The translations under genes were made by a program, and so were the position numbers. A model generated the notes under the pieces. It was not told where the DNA came from. It worked only from the letters and a program-made list of their open reading frames with translations, and did no database searches. From Myxococcota bacterium (GTDB taxonomy: Bacteria; Myxococcota_A; Polyangia; Palsa-1104; JAEUJZ01), in assembly GCA_025057315.1 (NCBI GenBank), contig JANWXW010000151.1:1-59652 (forward strand): a stretch of DNA of 59,652 bases, in the 5' to 3' direction. This document shows positions 35,399-44,164 of this stretch, one piece after another; position 1 is the stretch's first letter, and every line of letters begins with the position of its first letter.

Positions 35399-35669
35399 TA
35401 GGCGATCTCCGTCCGGGCAACATGCTACACCCTCCATGGCAGATTGCCCAGGAGAACGGGGTTCGAGAGAGACAGCGACGGCCAGGTCGGTGCAGCTTCG
35501 GAGTTTGCTCTGGCCATACCGGCGTGCAAGGACGATACACCTCCCTCCCGGTGTGGGGCCAATCCTTATGGTTCCCCTCTTCCCACCCCGTGGAGGATAT
35601 CCGCCATGACGCAAAAAAATTGTTGCTGAGGCCTATACAAGGCCAACAGTTCGCGCTAGGCTTTTTGCC

Positions 35670-36140
35670 GTGGACGCGAAGATGGCTGAGTTCGCCCAGA
35701 AGTTGGGCGCGCGCATTGTGCAGCTCCGCAAGGAGCACAAGTTTGCCCAGGAGCGGTTGGCGACGCTCGCCCGGATGAACAAGGGGTACCTCTCCTCTGT
35801 GGAGAGTGGCCAGCGGATTCCATCGGTGGGCATGCTGGCAAAGCTGTCCAAAGCGCTGCAGGTGCCGCTCTGCAATCTGTTTGTCTTTCCAGATGGTGGC
35901 CCGTGGGAGCGTCTGCTAGAGGAACTGCGCCACGGAAACAGCCCGGCTGCCGAACAGCTGCGGAGTCAGTTCGGGCTCTCATCGACCACGCAGCGGTCGA
36001 CCAAAAGCGGAAAGTCTACCACCAGGCGAAAGAGCAGCAAGGCGGACGGAAAGACCACGCGGGAACGTTCGGGCAGCGGGACAGCTCGCAAGACGTCGCG
36101 CAATTCGATGCCCAATCGCGGAGCAAAGCGCCGCCGCTAG
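35670..36140 (+). CDS. XRE-family regulator with basic disordered tail
   Basis: A 156-residue protein: an N-terminal XRE/Cro-type helix-turn-helix (about 8-68; AQERLATLARMNKGYLSSVE is the recognition region) and then a long Ser/Thr/Lys/Arg-rich tail (about 105-156, such as STKSGKSTTRRKSSKADGK) ending in GAKRRR. The tail looks like histone-H1-type nucleoid-binding tails, with several S/T-K/R sites that the nearby kinases might modify. The start may be GTG 35670 or ATG 35682; both lack a strong ribosome site. It is divergent from the methyltransferase/coiled-coil gene across a 271-base gap in which no clear motif was seen. Confidence 0.8.
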   Translation: MDAKMAEFAQKLGARIVQLRKEHKFAQERLATLARMNKGYLSSVESGQRIPSVGMLAKLSKALQVPLCNLFVFPDGGPWERLLEELRHGNSPAAEQLRSQFGLSSTTQRSTKSGKSTTRRKSSKADGKTTRERSGSGTARKTSRNSMPNRGAKRRR

Positions 36141-36355
36141 GGCTGTTGCAACGCCCAGGCCCTTCAATTCAAAGGTTCATCTTGTCCTCACGGTGGACAT
36201 AATCAGGCGAGTTGGCCTCTCCAAACACGAGCAGCTGTTAGGTACGTTCCACAAGCGCAGGTGCTGGCATGGTGCGTTGCCAGCCTGAGGAGCCTGTCAG
36301 GCCAGCGCCAGCCTCTAGGCTTGATTGACCGTGGGTTCGAAGGCGCCGGTCCGCG

Positions 36356-37435
36356 CTACGGAAGAGGAAATACCGCCAAGGCGCCAGCGGCTTTAAGAGG
36401 CCCCACAGCCCGCTGCCGCAGCCCAGCGCGGCCAGACACGGACATCTCGACCACGCCCTCGATGCGGGCCCGGCCCGTGTTGCCCATGCGAACCAGGCCC
36501 TCGGTGTTCTGGCCCCCCGTGCCTTCCACGATGAGACCCCAGTCACTGTCATGACCCTGGTTGCGCAGCAGGGTGGCGAATCGAACTCCGGGGAGCCAGG
36601 GCGTTGGCACACCACAGCATCCAGCGGTGAGCAAGAGCGCTGCAGCCTCGGTCATGGGGTTGGCCGGGTTGTGCGGGATGGCGACGTAGTTCTGGCTTAC
36701 TTCCGTCGAATCGGCACTCAGCAGAAGGATGCCCGCCATGCCGAACGCGTTCAGGTCCGTGGGCACTGCGCCCCAAATGGCGTTGCCGCGAACGATGTTG
36801 TTGCGCGGCCGGTTTGCTGGTAGCGAAGGGTCTGCGCCCTCGCTGCGATCCACTTGCAGCACGATGGCACTGCCCCCACCACAGTAGGTGCGGCACACGA
36901 AGGCAGTAAAACCACTGACGACGTTGTCCTGGATAGTCCAATGGTTGGCGGCCGTGCCGGTGATGGCTTGCACCGTGCCAAAGATGGTATTGCCGCGGAT
37001 CACCACATCCCGCAGATGGCTTCCGTAGATACCGATTGCCAGGGGCTCGGTGTCATCATCGGACACGCCGGCTCCGTCCAGGTGCAGGTTTTCGATGCGG
37101 GTACCATCTGCGCCCGCTGCCAGCAGGAGGCCCACCCGCAGCCCACCCCAGCCGGTCGGTGAACCCGCGCCCACCAACGTGGGTTCGGCGCCAGGCTGGC
37201 CCAGAATCGTCAGCCGCTTGGTCACCGTTGCGCCAGCGTAGCGTCCGGCATCCACCAGGATGGTGTCGCCATCGGCAGCCGCATCAACCGCCGCTTGCAG
37301 TGTCGGCTGATCGGCCGGCACCCGGATAATCGCCCCCGCCGCACCCGATGGACAGAGCATCAGCGCCCCTCCCACCACCATCCAGAATCGCGCAAAGTTG
37401 GGCAGTATACAACGCAATCGCACGGCTCGAGGCAT
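36356..37435 (-). CDS. Right-handed parallel beta-helix exported protein
   Basis: A 359-residue secreted protein with a signal peptide (to about residue 35, GAAGA). IIRVPADQPTLQAAVDAAADGDTILVDAGRYAG is the classic start of a pectate-lyase-like/NosD-like beta-helix, followed by repeated short coils with Asn and Ile/Val ladders (IRGNTIFGT, IQDNVVSGF, VRGNAIWGA, VSQNYVAI). Such folds bind or cleave polysaccharides or act as surface adhesins; no catalytic residues are obvious. GAGGTG precedes ATG 37435. It is the last gene of the kinase/TPR-PEGA/beta-helix run, with a 27-base gap upstream. Confidence 0.8.
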   Translation of the reverse strand: MPRAVRLRCILPNFARFWMVVGGALMLCPSGAAGAIIRVPADQPTLQAAVDAAADGDTILVDAGRYAGATVTKRLTILGQPGAEPTLVGAGSPTGWGGLRVGLLLAAGADGTRIENLHLDGAGVSDDDTEPLAIGIYGSHLRDVVIRGNTIFGTVQAITGTAANHWTIQDNVVSGFTAFVCRTYCGGGSAIVLQVDRSEGADPSLPANRPRNNIVRGNAIWGAVPTDLNAFGMAGILLLSADSTEVSQNYVAIPHNPANPMTEAAALLLTAGCCGVPTPWLPGVRFATLLRNQGHDSDWGLIVEGTGGQNTEGLVRMGNTGRARIEGVVEMSVSGRAGLRQRAVGPLKAAGALAVFPLP

Positions 37436-37462
37436 AGAGGCACCTCTTGATCTGGCTGGACA

Positions 37463-39160
37463 CTACCAGACCCCGCCGAGCAGCGTCAAATCGGCCGCGA
37501 TGCCTCCGCTTTGGGGGGTCAACGAGACGGAAGGGAGCGTCAGCTGGAGGGCGCGCGATGGCCGCGTTGAGGACGGCCCGCCGATGCGGAGTCGGGTCAG
37601 CAGCGCTGCGCCGACCAGACCAGCGGCTATGCCGCCCACAGCGGTGAGGATGCCAGCCCGCGCTGCCTCCCGCCAACTCTGGGTGGCGCCATAGCCGATG
37701 CCCAAGCCTAGGCTTCCGGCCACCGCACCGCCTAGCAGGCCACCAAGGTCGATGAGCGCAACCTGTCTGCGGCTTAGTCCACGCAGAGGGCGCAGGCTGG
37801 CTAGCAGCGCCCCGGTCCCGATGCCGCTGGCGGTGCCAACCAGCAGCGCCCATCCGCCGTTGCCGCTGCTGCCGCTGCCCTCGACGTTGCCAATGAAGGT
37901 CGCCGACCATCCCTGGCTGATGAGATAGGCCCACGTGAGTCCCCCCAAGGTCGCCCCCCACAGCGCGGCGCTGTTATACAAGGCTACACGGCCGCTGGTG
38001 GGATGGATCCATCGCTCCACGGCCAGCGCTGCCGTAGCGCCGACGATCCCCCCACCGGTGGCCAGCCAATGGGGAAGGATGCCAAATGGATCCACCCCGA
38101 AGCCGAGGCCCAAGCCGAGGAGAGCACCCCAGGTGGTGTTGCCTAGGATCATCTGCGCCTGGCTAGCCGGCACCTGGTTTACACCGAGCAGAACCAGGCC
38201 AGCACCTAGCGCTGCCGGCAGCACGGCAGCAAACAGCGGCAGGTAGACCTCGTGGTCACGGGTCTGTTCCAGGGGTTTCTCCTGCAGCGTCCGCAGCGCC
38301 ACCAGACCCAGGCCGGCGCCAGCCAGAGCGGCCCCGAGCACCACCTCGAAGCGGGCGTTCTGCACAAGCTCCACCTGGTAGCGCAGCGGGGTCTGTCCTG
38401 GCTTGACCTCCAGCTGCACGAGATGCGGGATATAGAACCTTCGCTCCAGCCGTAGCCTGTGCGTTCCTACATCGACGCTGCCTTCTAGCGGCGTCCATCC
38501 AAGCAGGCGGTCGTCTAGGTACAGCCGCGCCGGCGGAGAGGAGGCCACCGACAGAGCACGCGGACGGTAGCGCATGTGTCGTTGCACCAGCAGCGCCTGT
38601 CCCACCCGCGGTTCAATGGGCACTTCCTCATCAAAATAGCCGGGCCGATGGAAACGCAGCAGGTAGCGCCCGGCCGGCACGGTGAAGACCGTTGGCGTTG
38701 TGCCCTGCCAGCGGGGCGTCCCCCGCGGGTCGTCGGGCAGCTGCGGGCTGATGCTGACCTCGACCTGCTCCGGGATGGCGCTCACCCAAATTCGCGCCGG
38801 CAGGGCGCGCAGACGTCGCAGGGCGCGCTCGGCCAGCAGGCGCAGCGGCCGTTCCGTGCGCAGCGCCTCTGGATCGCGAGAGGGAGCTGCCGCGAGAAAC
38901 CGCTCAAACGCTGCGATGGCCGCATCGTAGTCCAGCAGCCGTTCGTAGGTGAGAGCCAAATTATACAAAATATTAGGGTGCGGGGCGAGCCGGTAGGCCG
39001 TCTGATACCGCCTGAGCGCCGACTCATAGTTGCCGGCCTTGAAGTCCCGGTGGGCAGCCTGGAACTCGCGGTCGGCCATCTCGGTGTTACTATCGGCCCC
39101 TGACGCAGGGAGGGCCGCCAGGCAACACAGGACGGCCAGCGGCGCAGACAGGCGGCACAC
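37463..39160 (-). CDS. TPR-PEGA membrane protein
   Basis: A 565-residue protein: signal peptide (VCRLSAPLAVLCCLAALPASG), two TPR units (about 30-95), two PEGA-like beta domains (about 130-265, with GRYLLRFHRPGYFDEEVPI and ARLYLDDRLLGWTPLEG), then a Gly-rich region with six to eight hydrophobic helices up to about 540. GTG 39160 is chosen because GGAAGGAGAGG lies just before it and the signal peptide begins there; the frame is open far upstream. It starts 44 bases after the kinase gene ends, and the beta-helix gene follows. The layout suggests an envelope partner of the kinase. Confidence 0.8.
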   Translation of the reverse strand: MCRLSAPLAVLCCLAALPASGADSNTEMADREFQAAHRDFKAGNYESALRRYQTAYRLAPHPNILYNLALTYERLLDYDAAIAAFERFLAAAPSRDPEALRTERPLRLLAERALRRLRALPARIWVSAIPEQVEVSISPQLPDDPRGTPRWQGTTPTVFTVPAGRYLLRFHRPGYFDEEVPIEPRVGQALLVQRHMRYRPRALSVASSPPARLYLDDRLLGWTPLEGSVDVGTHRLRLERRFYIPHLVQLEVKPGQTPLRYQVELVQNARFEVVLGAALAGAGLGLVALRTLQEKPLEQTRDHEVYLPLFAAVLPAALGAGLVLLGVNQVPASQAQMILGNTTWGALLGLGLGFGVDPFGILPHWLATGGGIVGATAALAVERWIHPTSGRVALYNSAALWGATLGGLTWAYLISQGWSATFIGNVEGSGSSGNGGWALLVGTASGIGTGALLASLRPLRGLSRRQVALIDLGGLLGGAVAGSLGLGIGYGATQSWREAARAGILTAVGGIAAGLVGAALLTRLRIGGPSSTRPSRALQLTLPSVSLTPQSGGIAADLTLLGGVW

Positions 39161-39204
39161 AGAAGCCTCTCCTTCCTCAGCCGGGGCATCAGTGTAGCAT
39201 GAGA

Positions 39205-40545
39205 TCAACGGGGCCGGCGGCGGTATGGATTCGGGGCCTGCTCGTCGTGGAGGACCTCGGGAAGCGGTGGCTCCAGGCGGTGGCGTGCCACGCGTCGAGG
39301 ACCAGCGGGAGTAGGTGGTGGTTTGGCCAGCGCCGGTGCCTCCGCAGGGACCTGCGGTGCGGGCGCCGGCGGGGGTGGGGTGAGCGTGGAGGCCGCTGGC
39401 AGAGTCGGGGTGGCCGGGGCAGTGGGGGGCGCTGGCGGGGGGCTCAGCGCGCTCCAGGCCACCAGCAGGATCACCACCGCTGTCAGCAGGCCGACTCCCA
39501 CGACCAGCAGGTGCCGCCCTGTCCCGCTCTCGCCAGACCATGGCAGCACCAGCTCGGATGCGCCCGCCATGACGCGGTCCAGATCAGCCAGGAGCTCGTC
39601 GATGCTCTGGTACCGTTCCGTCCGGTCGGCGGCAATGGCCCGCATCACGAGCTGTTCACACGCCACGGAGATGGGCAAATCGGGCCGTCTCTGCCGGGGC
39701 GGAAGCGGACGGCCGGTGAGGATCCGATTGACGACCCCCAGGTAGTTGCTTGCAGAAAAAGGAACCTGCCCGGTCAGACACTCGTAGAGCACCACACCGA
39801 GCGAGTAGATGTCGATGCGATGGTCCAGGTCCTCCTCGCCCCGCGCCTGCTCCGGGCTCATGTATAGCGGGGTGCCCATGATCGTTCCCGTCTGGGTGAG
39901 GCGGGGAGTCAGATCGCCGGCGCCACGCAGCGCTTTGGAAATACCAAAGTCCAGTACCTTGACGTACTCGTCGACGTACTCGTCATCAGGGCGGCTGCAG
40001 AGGAAGATGTTCTCCGGCTTGATGTCGCGGTGGATGATCCCCTTGGCGTGGGCAGCCTGAAGCGCCTTGGCGATCTGGCGGCCAATGCGAAGGGTCATCT
40101 GTTCGCCCAGAGCCCCCTCGCGGGCCAGGCGCTGGGCCAGGCTCTCGCCATGGAGCAGCTCCATGACGATGAACGTCCTGCCATCGGCGGTTTCGCCGAT
40201 GTCGAATACCTCCACGATGTGCTCGTTGGAGATGGCCGAGGCCAGGCGGGCCTCGCTGCGCAGCCGCGCCGCCACTTCGCTTTGACCCCGCTGCCGCTCC
40301 CCCAGCACCTTCACCGCCACTTCCTTGCAGAGGCCGATGTGCTCCGCAGCGTAGACCGTGCCCATCCCCCCCTCTCCGATGCGCCGCAGCACGCGCAAAC
40401 GGCTATCGAGCATCTGCCCCACCAGGGGGTCGCTCTGGTGCGGCTCCTGCCCGGACACATCTGGAGGGCACAACTCGGCACCGTCGAGCGGGCAGGCCGT
40501 GGTCCCGTCCGCATAGGTGGCCTGGCAGGTGGGGCAGGTGAGCAT
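39205..40545 (-). CDS. Ser/Thr protein kinase with N-terminal zinc ribbon and TM
   Basis: A 446-residue kinase with an N-terminal Cys motif (CPTCxxxYxxGxxxCPxDG, 4-22) like the zinc ribbon found on many myxobacterial kinases. The kinase domain is complete: Gly loop GEGGMGTVY (57-65), K79, HRDIKPEN (172-179), DFG (199-201), GTPLYMSPE (224-232). A membrane helix (about 350-372) follows and then a Pro/Ala-rich tail. Between HRD and DFG there is an exact in-frame duplication, DEYVDEYV, encoded by a 12-base tandem repeat (39961-39984). It heads a probable operon with the TPR-PEGA and beta-helix genes. The ribosome site is weak. Confidence 0.93.
   Translation of the reverse strand: MLTCPTCQATYADGTTACPLDGAELCPPDVSGQEPHQSDPLVGQMLDSRLRVLRRIGEGGMGTVYAAEHIGLCKEVAVKVLGERQRGQSEVAARLRSEARLASAISNEHIVEVFDIGETADGRTFIVMELLHGESLAQRLAREGALGEQMTLRIGRQIAKALQAAHAKGIIHRDIKPENIFLCSRPDDEYVDEYVKVLDFGISKALRGAGDLTPRLTQTGTIMGTPLYMSPEQARGEEDLDHRIDIYSLGVVLYECLTGQVPFSASNYLGVVNRILTGRPLPPRQRRPDLPISVACEQLVMRAIAADRTERYQSIDELLADLDRVMAGASELVLPWSGESGTGRHLLVVGVGLLTAVVILLVAWSALSPPPAPPTAPATPTLPAASTLTPPPPAPAPQVPAEAPALAKPPPTPAGPRRVARHRLEPPLPEVLHDEQAPNPYRRRPR
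39961..39984. repeat. Exact 12-bp tandem duplication inside kinase gene
   Basis: GACGTACTCGTC is directly duplicated, giving DEYVDEYV in the kinase between the catalytic loop and DFG. It keeps the frame and lies in a surface loop. Confidence 0.7.
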
Positions 40546-40660
40546 GATTTTGATTATCTAACGTTTTCCCCCCTCGTTGCGCATGCCCTCTGCCTGCGGC
40601 AGGCTCGCCAGGAACAATCGCCCTGGGCCCCCGTAGGGGGGCATGCTACCTTAGATTCTT

Positions 40661-41749
40661 GTGGCAAAGAGGCAACCCCTCCGCGGCTACAACCACAACG
40701 TCAGGCACGGCGGCTATCTCTATCACGTTCAGACGGAGGACTCGGGACCGGGGCGGGCTCAGCTGACAACCCATATCTTTTATCAGGGCGTGATCCTAGG
40801 GACCGCCCGGAGCTCCTACCGGGAGGATACCCCTGCGGAGGAGGTCCTGCGCTTGATGCAGGGTCAGCACAAAGCGGCCCTCAAGCAGCTCCGAGACGGC
40901 GTCTTTGACGAGAAGGCCGCCGCAGTGCGGGCCATGCTGGGTGCCACCAGTCCTGCCGGCCCCTCCCCCCCCGTGAAGGCGTTGTCGCCTGATCAGGCAT
41001 CGCCTCCGCAGGAAGCCAAGGACGCTCAGAAGGTTGGCGAAGGGTCTTCTACTCCCTCTGCCTACACACCGTCCCCGCTGACGGACGCCGAGCTGGCAGA
41101 GCTGGTGGACCTGGCAGCCGGATCGCTGGAGGGGCCCGGGCCGGCTTTCTCTCAGAGCTCCTATCAGGCGATCGCGCTGGCGGCAGAGACATCGGACGAG
41201 CCAGAACAGGTGCTAGAGCTGGAAGCGGAACCGCCGAGCGAGGACGAGCTGCGGCTCCTGCGGCAGGAGGCGATGCAGCAAAGCACGCTGCACGAGCCGT
41301 CCGTGCCCTCGCAGCAGACGCCGTGTCGGACCGCGCTGTACGCCTCAGCCCGCAGCCCCCGCCGCATCGCCGTCTGGGCCCCGACGGGGGGATACATGCC
41401 CCGAGAGCACCCCTCCACGCCCCCGGCCCCGGCCAGGCAGGGCCAGGATTTGCCTGCCGAGCCCACGCGTGTGCGGCTGCCGCCGAGCCATCGCGGGGTC
41501 GGACGGTCCCCCGGTCGCCTGACCCGCACCACCGCTCGTCGTCTGGAGGCGGGTCCCTTCCGGCCGCAGCCCACAGCTGAGGGGGTTGTCATCCAGCGAC
41601 CTCTCATCATCACGGACGAGGGGCGGAGTCGCGCCGGTCCTGGCAGCTCACCCACGGCATCCAGGGAGTCCCAGCCCCCTGCAGAGGAGGGGAGCCTAGA
41701 ACAGATGATCCTAGCCTACCTGGCCGAGGATCGAGACAAGGAGAAATGA
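40661..41749 (+). CDS. GYNHNV-type N-terminal domain protein, disordered C-terminus
   Basis: A 362-residue protein. The first 75 residues (RGYNHNVRHGGYLYHVQTEDSG, then THIFYQGVILGTARSSY and LMQGQHKAALKQLRDGVFD) look like a small beta domain plus helix that I recall from deltaproteobacterial proteins of unknown function. From about 100 the sequence is Pro/Ser/Glu-rich and mostly disordered, ending with a short helix (SLEQMILAYLAEDRDKEK). No TM segment or enzyme motif is present. GTG 40661 is the start. It ends 6 bases before the glutaredoxin gene, so they are probably co-transcribed, and it is divergent from the kinase operon (115-base gap). Confidence 0.65.
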   Translation: MAKRQPLRGYNHNVRHGGYLYHVQTEDSGPGRAQLTTHIFYQGVILGTARSSYREDTPAEEVLRLMQGQHKAALKQLRDGVFDEKAAAVRAMLGATSPAGPSPPVKALSPDQASPPQEAKDAQKVGEGSSTPSAYTPSPLTDAELAELVDLAAGSLEGPGPAFSQSSYQAIALAAETSDEPEQVLELEAEPPSEDELRLLRQEAMQQSTLHEPSVPSQQTPCRTALYASARSPRRIAVWAPTGGYMPREHPSTPPAPARQGQDLPAEPTRVRLPPSHRGVGRSPGRLTRTTARRLEAGPFRPQPTAEGVVIQRPLIITDEGRSRAGPGSSPTASRESQPPAEEGSLEQMILAYLAEDRDKEK

Positions 41750-41755
41750 AGCAAA

Positions 41756-42016
41756 TTGGCTAAGATAGAGATTTATACGACTCAATATTGTGGGTACTGT
41801 CGCCGGGCTAAAGAGCTTCTTGCACGCAAGGGGGTGACGTTCACGGAAATCGACGTCACTGCCGACCCCGAGCGACGGCAGTGGCTGCGGGATCGGACCG
41901 GACGACGGACGGTCCCGCAAATCTTCATCAACGGACAGCCCTACGGAGGCTACGATGACATCGCCGCCCTGGAGCGGGCGGGACGGCTCGATGCGCTCCT
42001 AGCCGAGCAGGAGTAG
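41756..42016 (+). CDS. grxC: Glutaredoxin
   Basis: An 86-residue glutaredoxin of the Grx3 class: IYTTQYCGYCRRAKELL with the active dithiol CGYC (11-14), the cis-Pro TVPQIFING and the glutathione-binding GGYDD. It reduces disulphides with glutathione. The start is TTG 41756, with GGAG about a dozen bases before it; no in-frame ATG is available. It ends immediately (0 bases) next to the convergent plsC stop. Confidence 0.93.
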   Translation: MAKIEIYTTQYCGYCRRAKELLARKGVTFTEIDVTADPERRQWLRDRTGRRTVPQIFINGQPYGGYDDIAALERAGRLDALLAEQE

Positions 42017-42862
42017 CTAAGCGATGTGGGCTTGCTGCCCGGCCGGCCGCGGCGGAAGCAGGTGCGCCTGGCCCTCGAACCCGGGGCGGGCAATGGCTTG
42101 GGTCTTGTCGCCGCCCGGGCCGCCTAGCTTCAGGTTGAGGTCAATGATCGTGTCGCGCACGCGCTTAATGAGATCCTCGCGGTCGTCCTGCGTCAACCCC
42201 GCCGTGGGGATGGGGTCTCCCAGGATGATCCGGACCGGACCCGGTGTCACGCGCAGGCTGTCGCGCGGCAGGAGGCGGCTGCTGCCATGGATCGCGACGG
42301 GCACGATGGGAACGCCGGCCTGGATGGCCATCACGAAGGGGCCCTTTTTGAAGGGCAGGATGGGCCCATCCTGGGGAGCCCGCGTGCCCTCGGGATAGGC
42401 CAGGATGCTGATGCCGCTGCGAATCTTGGCGCAGGCCTGCTCCAGGCTGCGGACAGCCTGCTCGCGGTTGCGCCGGTCCACAAAGATCATTCCTGTGGAC
42501 ATCATGTACCAGCCCAAAAAGGGCACGGCACGCAGGACCTTTTTGGCCACGAAACGGATGTTGACCGGAATCGCCACGAAGGCCGCCGGGATGTCAAACA
42601 TGCTCTGGTGATTCATGACGAAGACATAGGGCGTTCCCGGCTGCGGCACGAACCCCGGCTCGATGCGCAGGTCACAGCCCGTGCAGCGGATCACCCCCGG
42701 CGCCCAGAAGCGCCGGGCCCAGGACAGGGTCACATTCGGGTCGCGGGTGAACAAGAGGCGCCACAGGATGGCCGCGGACATCCAGAAGAGCGACCACAGG
42801 ACAAACGCCGTCCAGCGCACCAGGTTTACAAGGAAGTCCAGAGGCCTCATGGCCTCCATCAT
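42017..42862 (-). CDS. plsC: 1-acyl-glycerol-3-phosphate acyltransferase
   Basis: A 281-residue membrane acyltransferase of the PlsC family: N-terminal hydrophobic helices (about 10-37), the catalytic NHQSMFD (84-90, HX4D) and the acceptor motif YPEGTR (156-161). It adds the second acyl chain to make phosphatidic acid in phospholipid synthesis. Starts at 42862 and 42850 are both possible; the downstream one follows GGAGGCC closely. The C-terminal 30 residues are Pro/Gln-rich and non-conserved. It is convergent with the glutaredoxin gene with no bases between stops. Confidence 0.9.
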   Translation of the reverse strand: MMEAMRPLDFLVNLVRWTAFVLWSLFWMSAAILWRLLFTRDPNVTLSWARRFWAPGVIRCTGCDLRIEPGFVPQPGTPYVFVMNHQSMFDIPAAFVAIPVNIRFVAKKVLRAVPFLGWYMMSTGMIFVDRRNREQAVRSLEQACAKIRSGISILAYPEGTRAPQDGPILPFKKGPFVMAIQAGVPIVPVAIHGSSRLLPRDSLRVTPGPVRIILGDPIPTAGLTQDDREDLIKRVRDTIIDLNLKLGGPGGDKTQAIARPGFEGQAHLLPPRPAGQQAHIA

Positions 42863-42898
42863 ACGGTCGCGGGCCGGCCCCTACCAAACAATCTCCAA

Positions 42899-42923
42899 GC
42901 AGATCGCTTGATTATAGATCTGC
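42899..42923. promoter_or_regulatory. Inverted repeat between SPFH and plsC genes
   Basis: GCAGATC (42899-42905) and GATCTGC (42917-42923) form a 7-bp inverted repeat with an 11-base AT-rich spacer. It sits in the 99-base gap upstream of plsC and downstream of the SPFH gene, so it may be an operator or a terminator of the SPFH gene. Confidence 0.3.
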
Positions 42924-42961
42924 ATACCCGATTGTCGGGCCGTTGATCCACGGCCAGCTCC

Positions 42962-43984
42962 TTACAGGTCCTTGAGGATCTCGGCTCGCTTGGCTGCGTA
43001 CTCCTGGTCGTCGATGAGGCCGGCCTCTTTCAGGGACTTGAGCCGCTGGAGGCGCTCCTCGGGCGAAGCCGCGGCCCGGGTAGGGGCAGGCGACGCCCCC
43101 GGCTGCTGCCCACCATACAATTGGGCCATCGCCATCCCTAGGCCCAAGCCTGCGCCGGCCAGCAAGGGATTGTCGCCACCCCGCCCCCCGCCTTCGCCTG
43201 CAGCCATGACGGCCTTGCCCGCAGCGAGCTGCTGAAAGCCAGCCAGCCCACCAGCCAGGCGGATCTGCGCGACGTCCTTGTACATGGCCTTCAGGGTCTG
43301 TTCGTCCTCCTCCTTGATGGAGACCACAAGGTTGCCCAGGCGCACAATGCGGATGCCATAGCCGTCTAGGTGGACCTTGACCCCCTCGAGGACCTCCCGC
43401 TCAATCTCCTCGGTGAGGGCGCCGCTGGTAACCTGTAGCAGAGGCACCTGCTTGTGCACCAGCAGCGAGGCGATGCGATCGCGGACCGTCTTGAGCAGGA
43501 GCTGGCGGAACCAGCCAGTGAACTCCTCGTCGGAGGCAAACGATCGCTGGCCGAAAAACTGGATGGCCTGGATGGGGTCGGTGATCTGCAACGAGTAGTC
43601 GCCGTGAACCATGGTCTGGATGGCCAGGCCGGTTTTGGGATCCTCCACGTCGCCAATGCGGCCGCCAAACCGGAACCCAGCGACCTCGCGGGTGGTGACA
43701 AACCACACCTCCGCCTTGAACACGCCGCCACCGGTGAACGAGTCGATCAGCCGGTTCAGGAACACGATGTTGGTGGTCTCGAGCGTGTGCCGCCCCGTCC
43801 CCACCTGGCCAACGAACTGACCGTCCCTGAAGAACAGGGCCACCTCGTCGGTGCCAACGGTAAGCTGGGCCTTGTTGGGGATGGTCGGATCCGGGTGCTT
43901 ATACACCAGGAGCCCCTTTTTGTCGTCAGGACGCGCGATCGCCAGCTCGCGCACGCCGCCCTTGACGAAATCGATTAGACCCAT
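42962..43984 (-). CDS. SPFH/Band 7-like protein with SHOCT tail
   Basis: A 340-residue protein: an SPFH-type domain (about 25-240; note VGTGRHTLETTNI and FKAEVWFVTTRE), a coiled segment (about 220-260), a Gly-rich region and a C-terminal SHOCT motif (ERLQRLKSLKEAGLIDDQEYAAKRAEILKDL, 310-340). Proteins of this build are often annotated as virion-core-like or SPFH proteins and assemble at membranes, although no TM helix is obvious. A very strong AGGAGG ribosome site precedes ATG 43984, suggesting high expression. It is divergent from the Nudix gene. Confidence 0.85.
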   Translation of the reverse strand: MGLIDFVKGGVRELAIARPDDKKGLLVYKHPDPTIPNKAQLTVGTDEVALFFRDGQFVGQVGTGRHTLETTNIVFLNRLIDSFTGGGVFKAEVWFVTTREVAGFRFGGRIGDVEDPKTGLAIQTMVHGDYSLQITDPIQAIQFFGQRSFASDEEFTGWFRQLLLKTVRDRIASLLVHKQVPLLQVTSGALTEEIEREVLEGVKVHLDGYGIRIVRLGNLVVSIKEEDEQTLKAMYKDVAQIRLAGGLAGFQQLAAGKAVMAAGEGGGRGGDNPLLAGAGLGLGMAMAQLYGGQQPGASPAPTRAAASPEERLQRLKSLKEAGLIDDQEYAAKRAEILKDL

Positions 43985-44164
43985 GTGGCCTCCTGTGTTA
44001 GATTAGATGCGCCTTTCCCATGATAGGGGGCCCCACCGAACCGTGCAACCGAAGCTGGCGGCCCACCCCTTGCTGGGATCGGACAGCGGATACATATTGA
44101 ACATCCTCTGCCGCGGGCCTGCCGCGGTTGCACCCCGCGCCAATCCATAGGAGAATGATCCGCC

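Noticed and set aside
36325..36355. GGTTCGAA resembling a tRNA T arm
   Set aside because: No acceptor stem or anticodon arm could be built around it.
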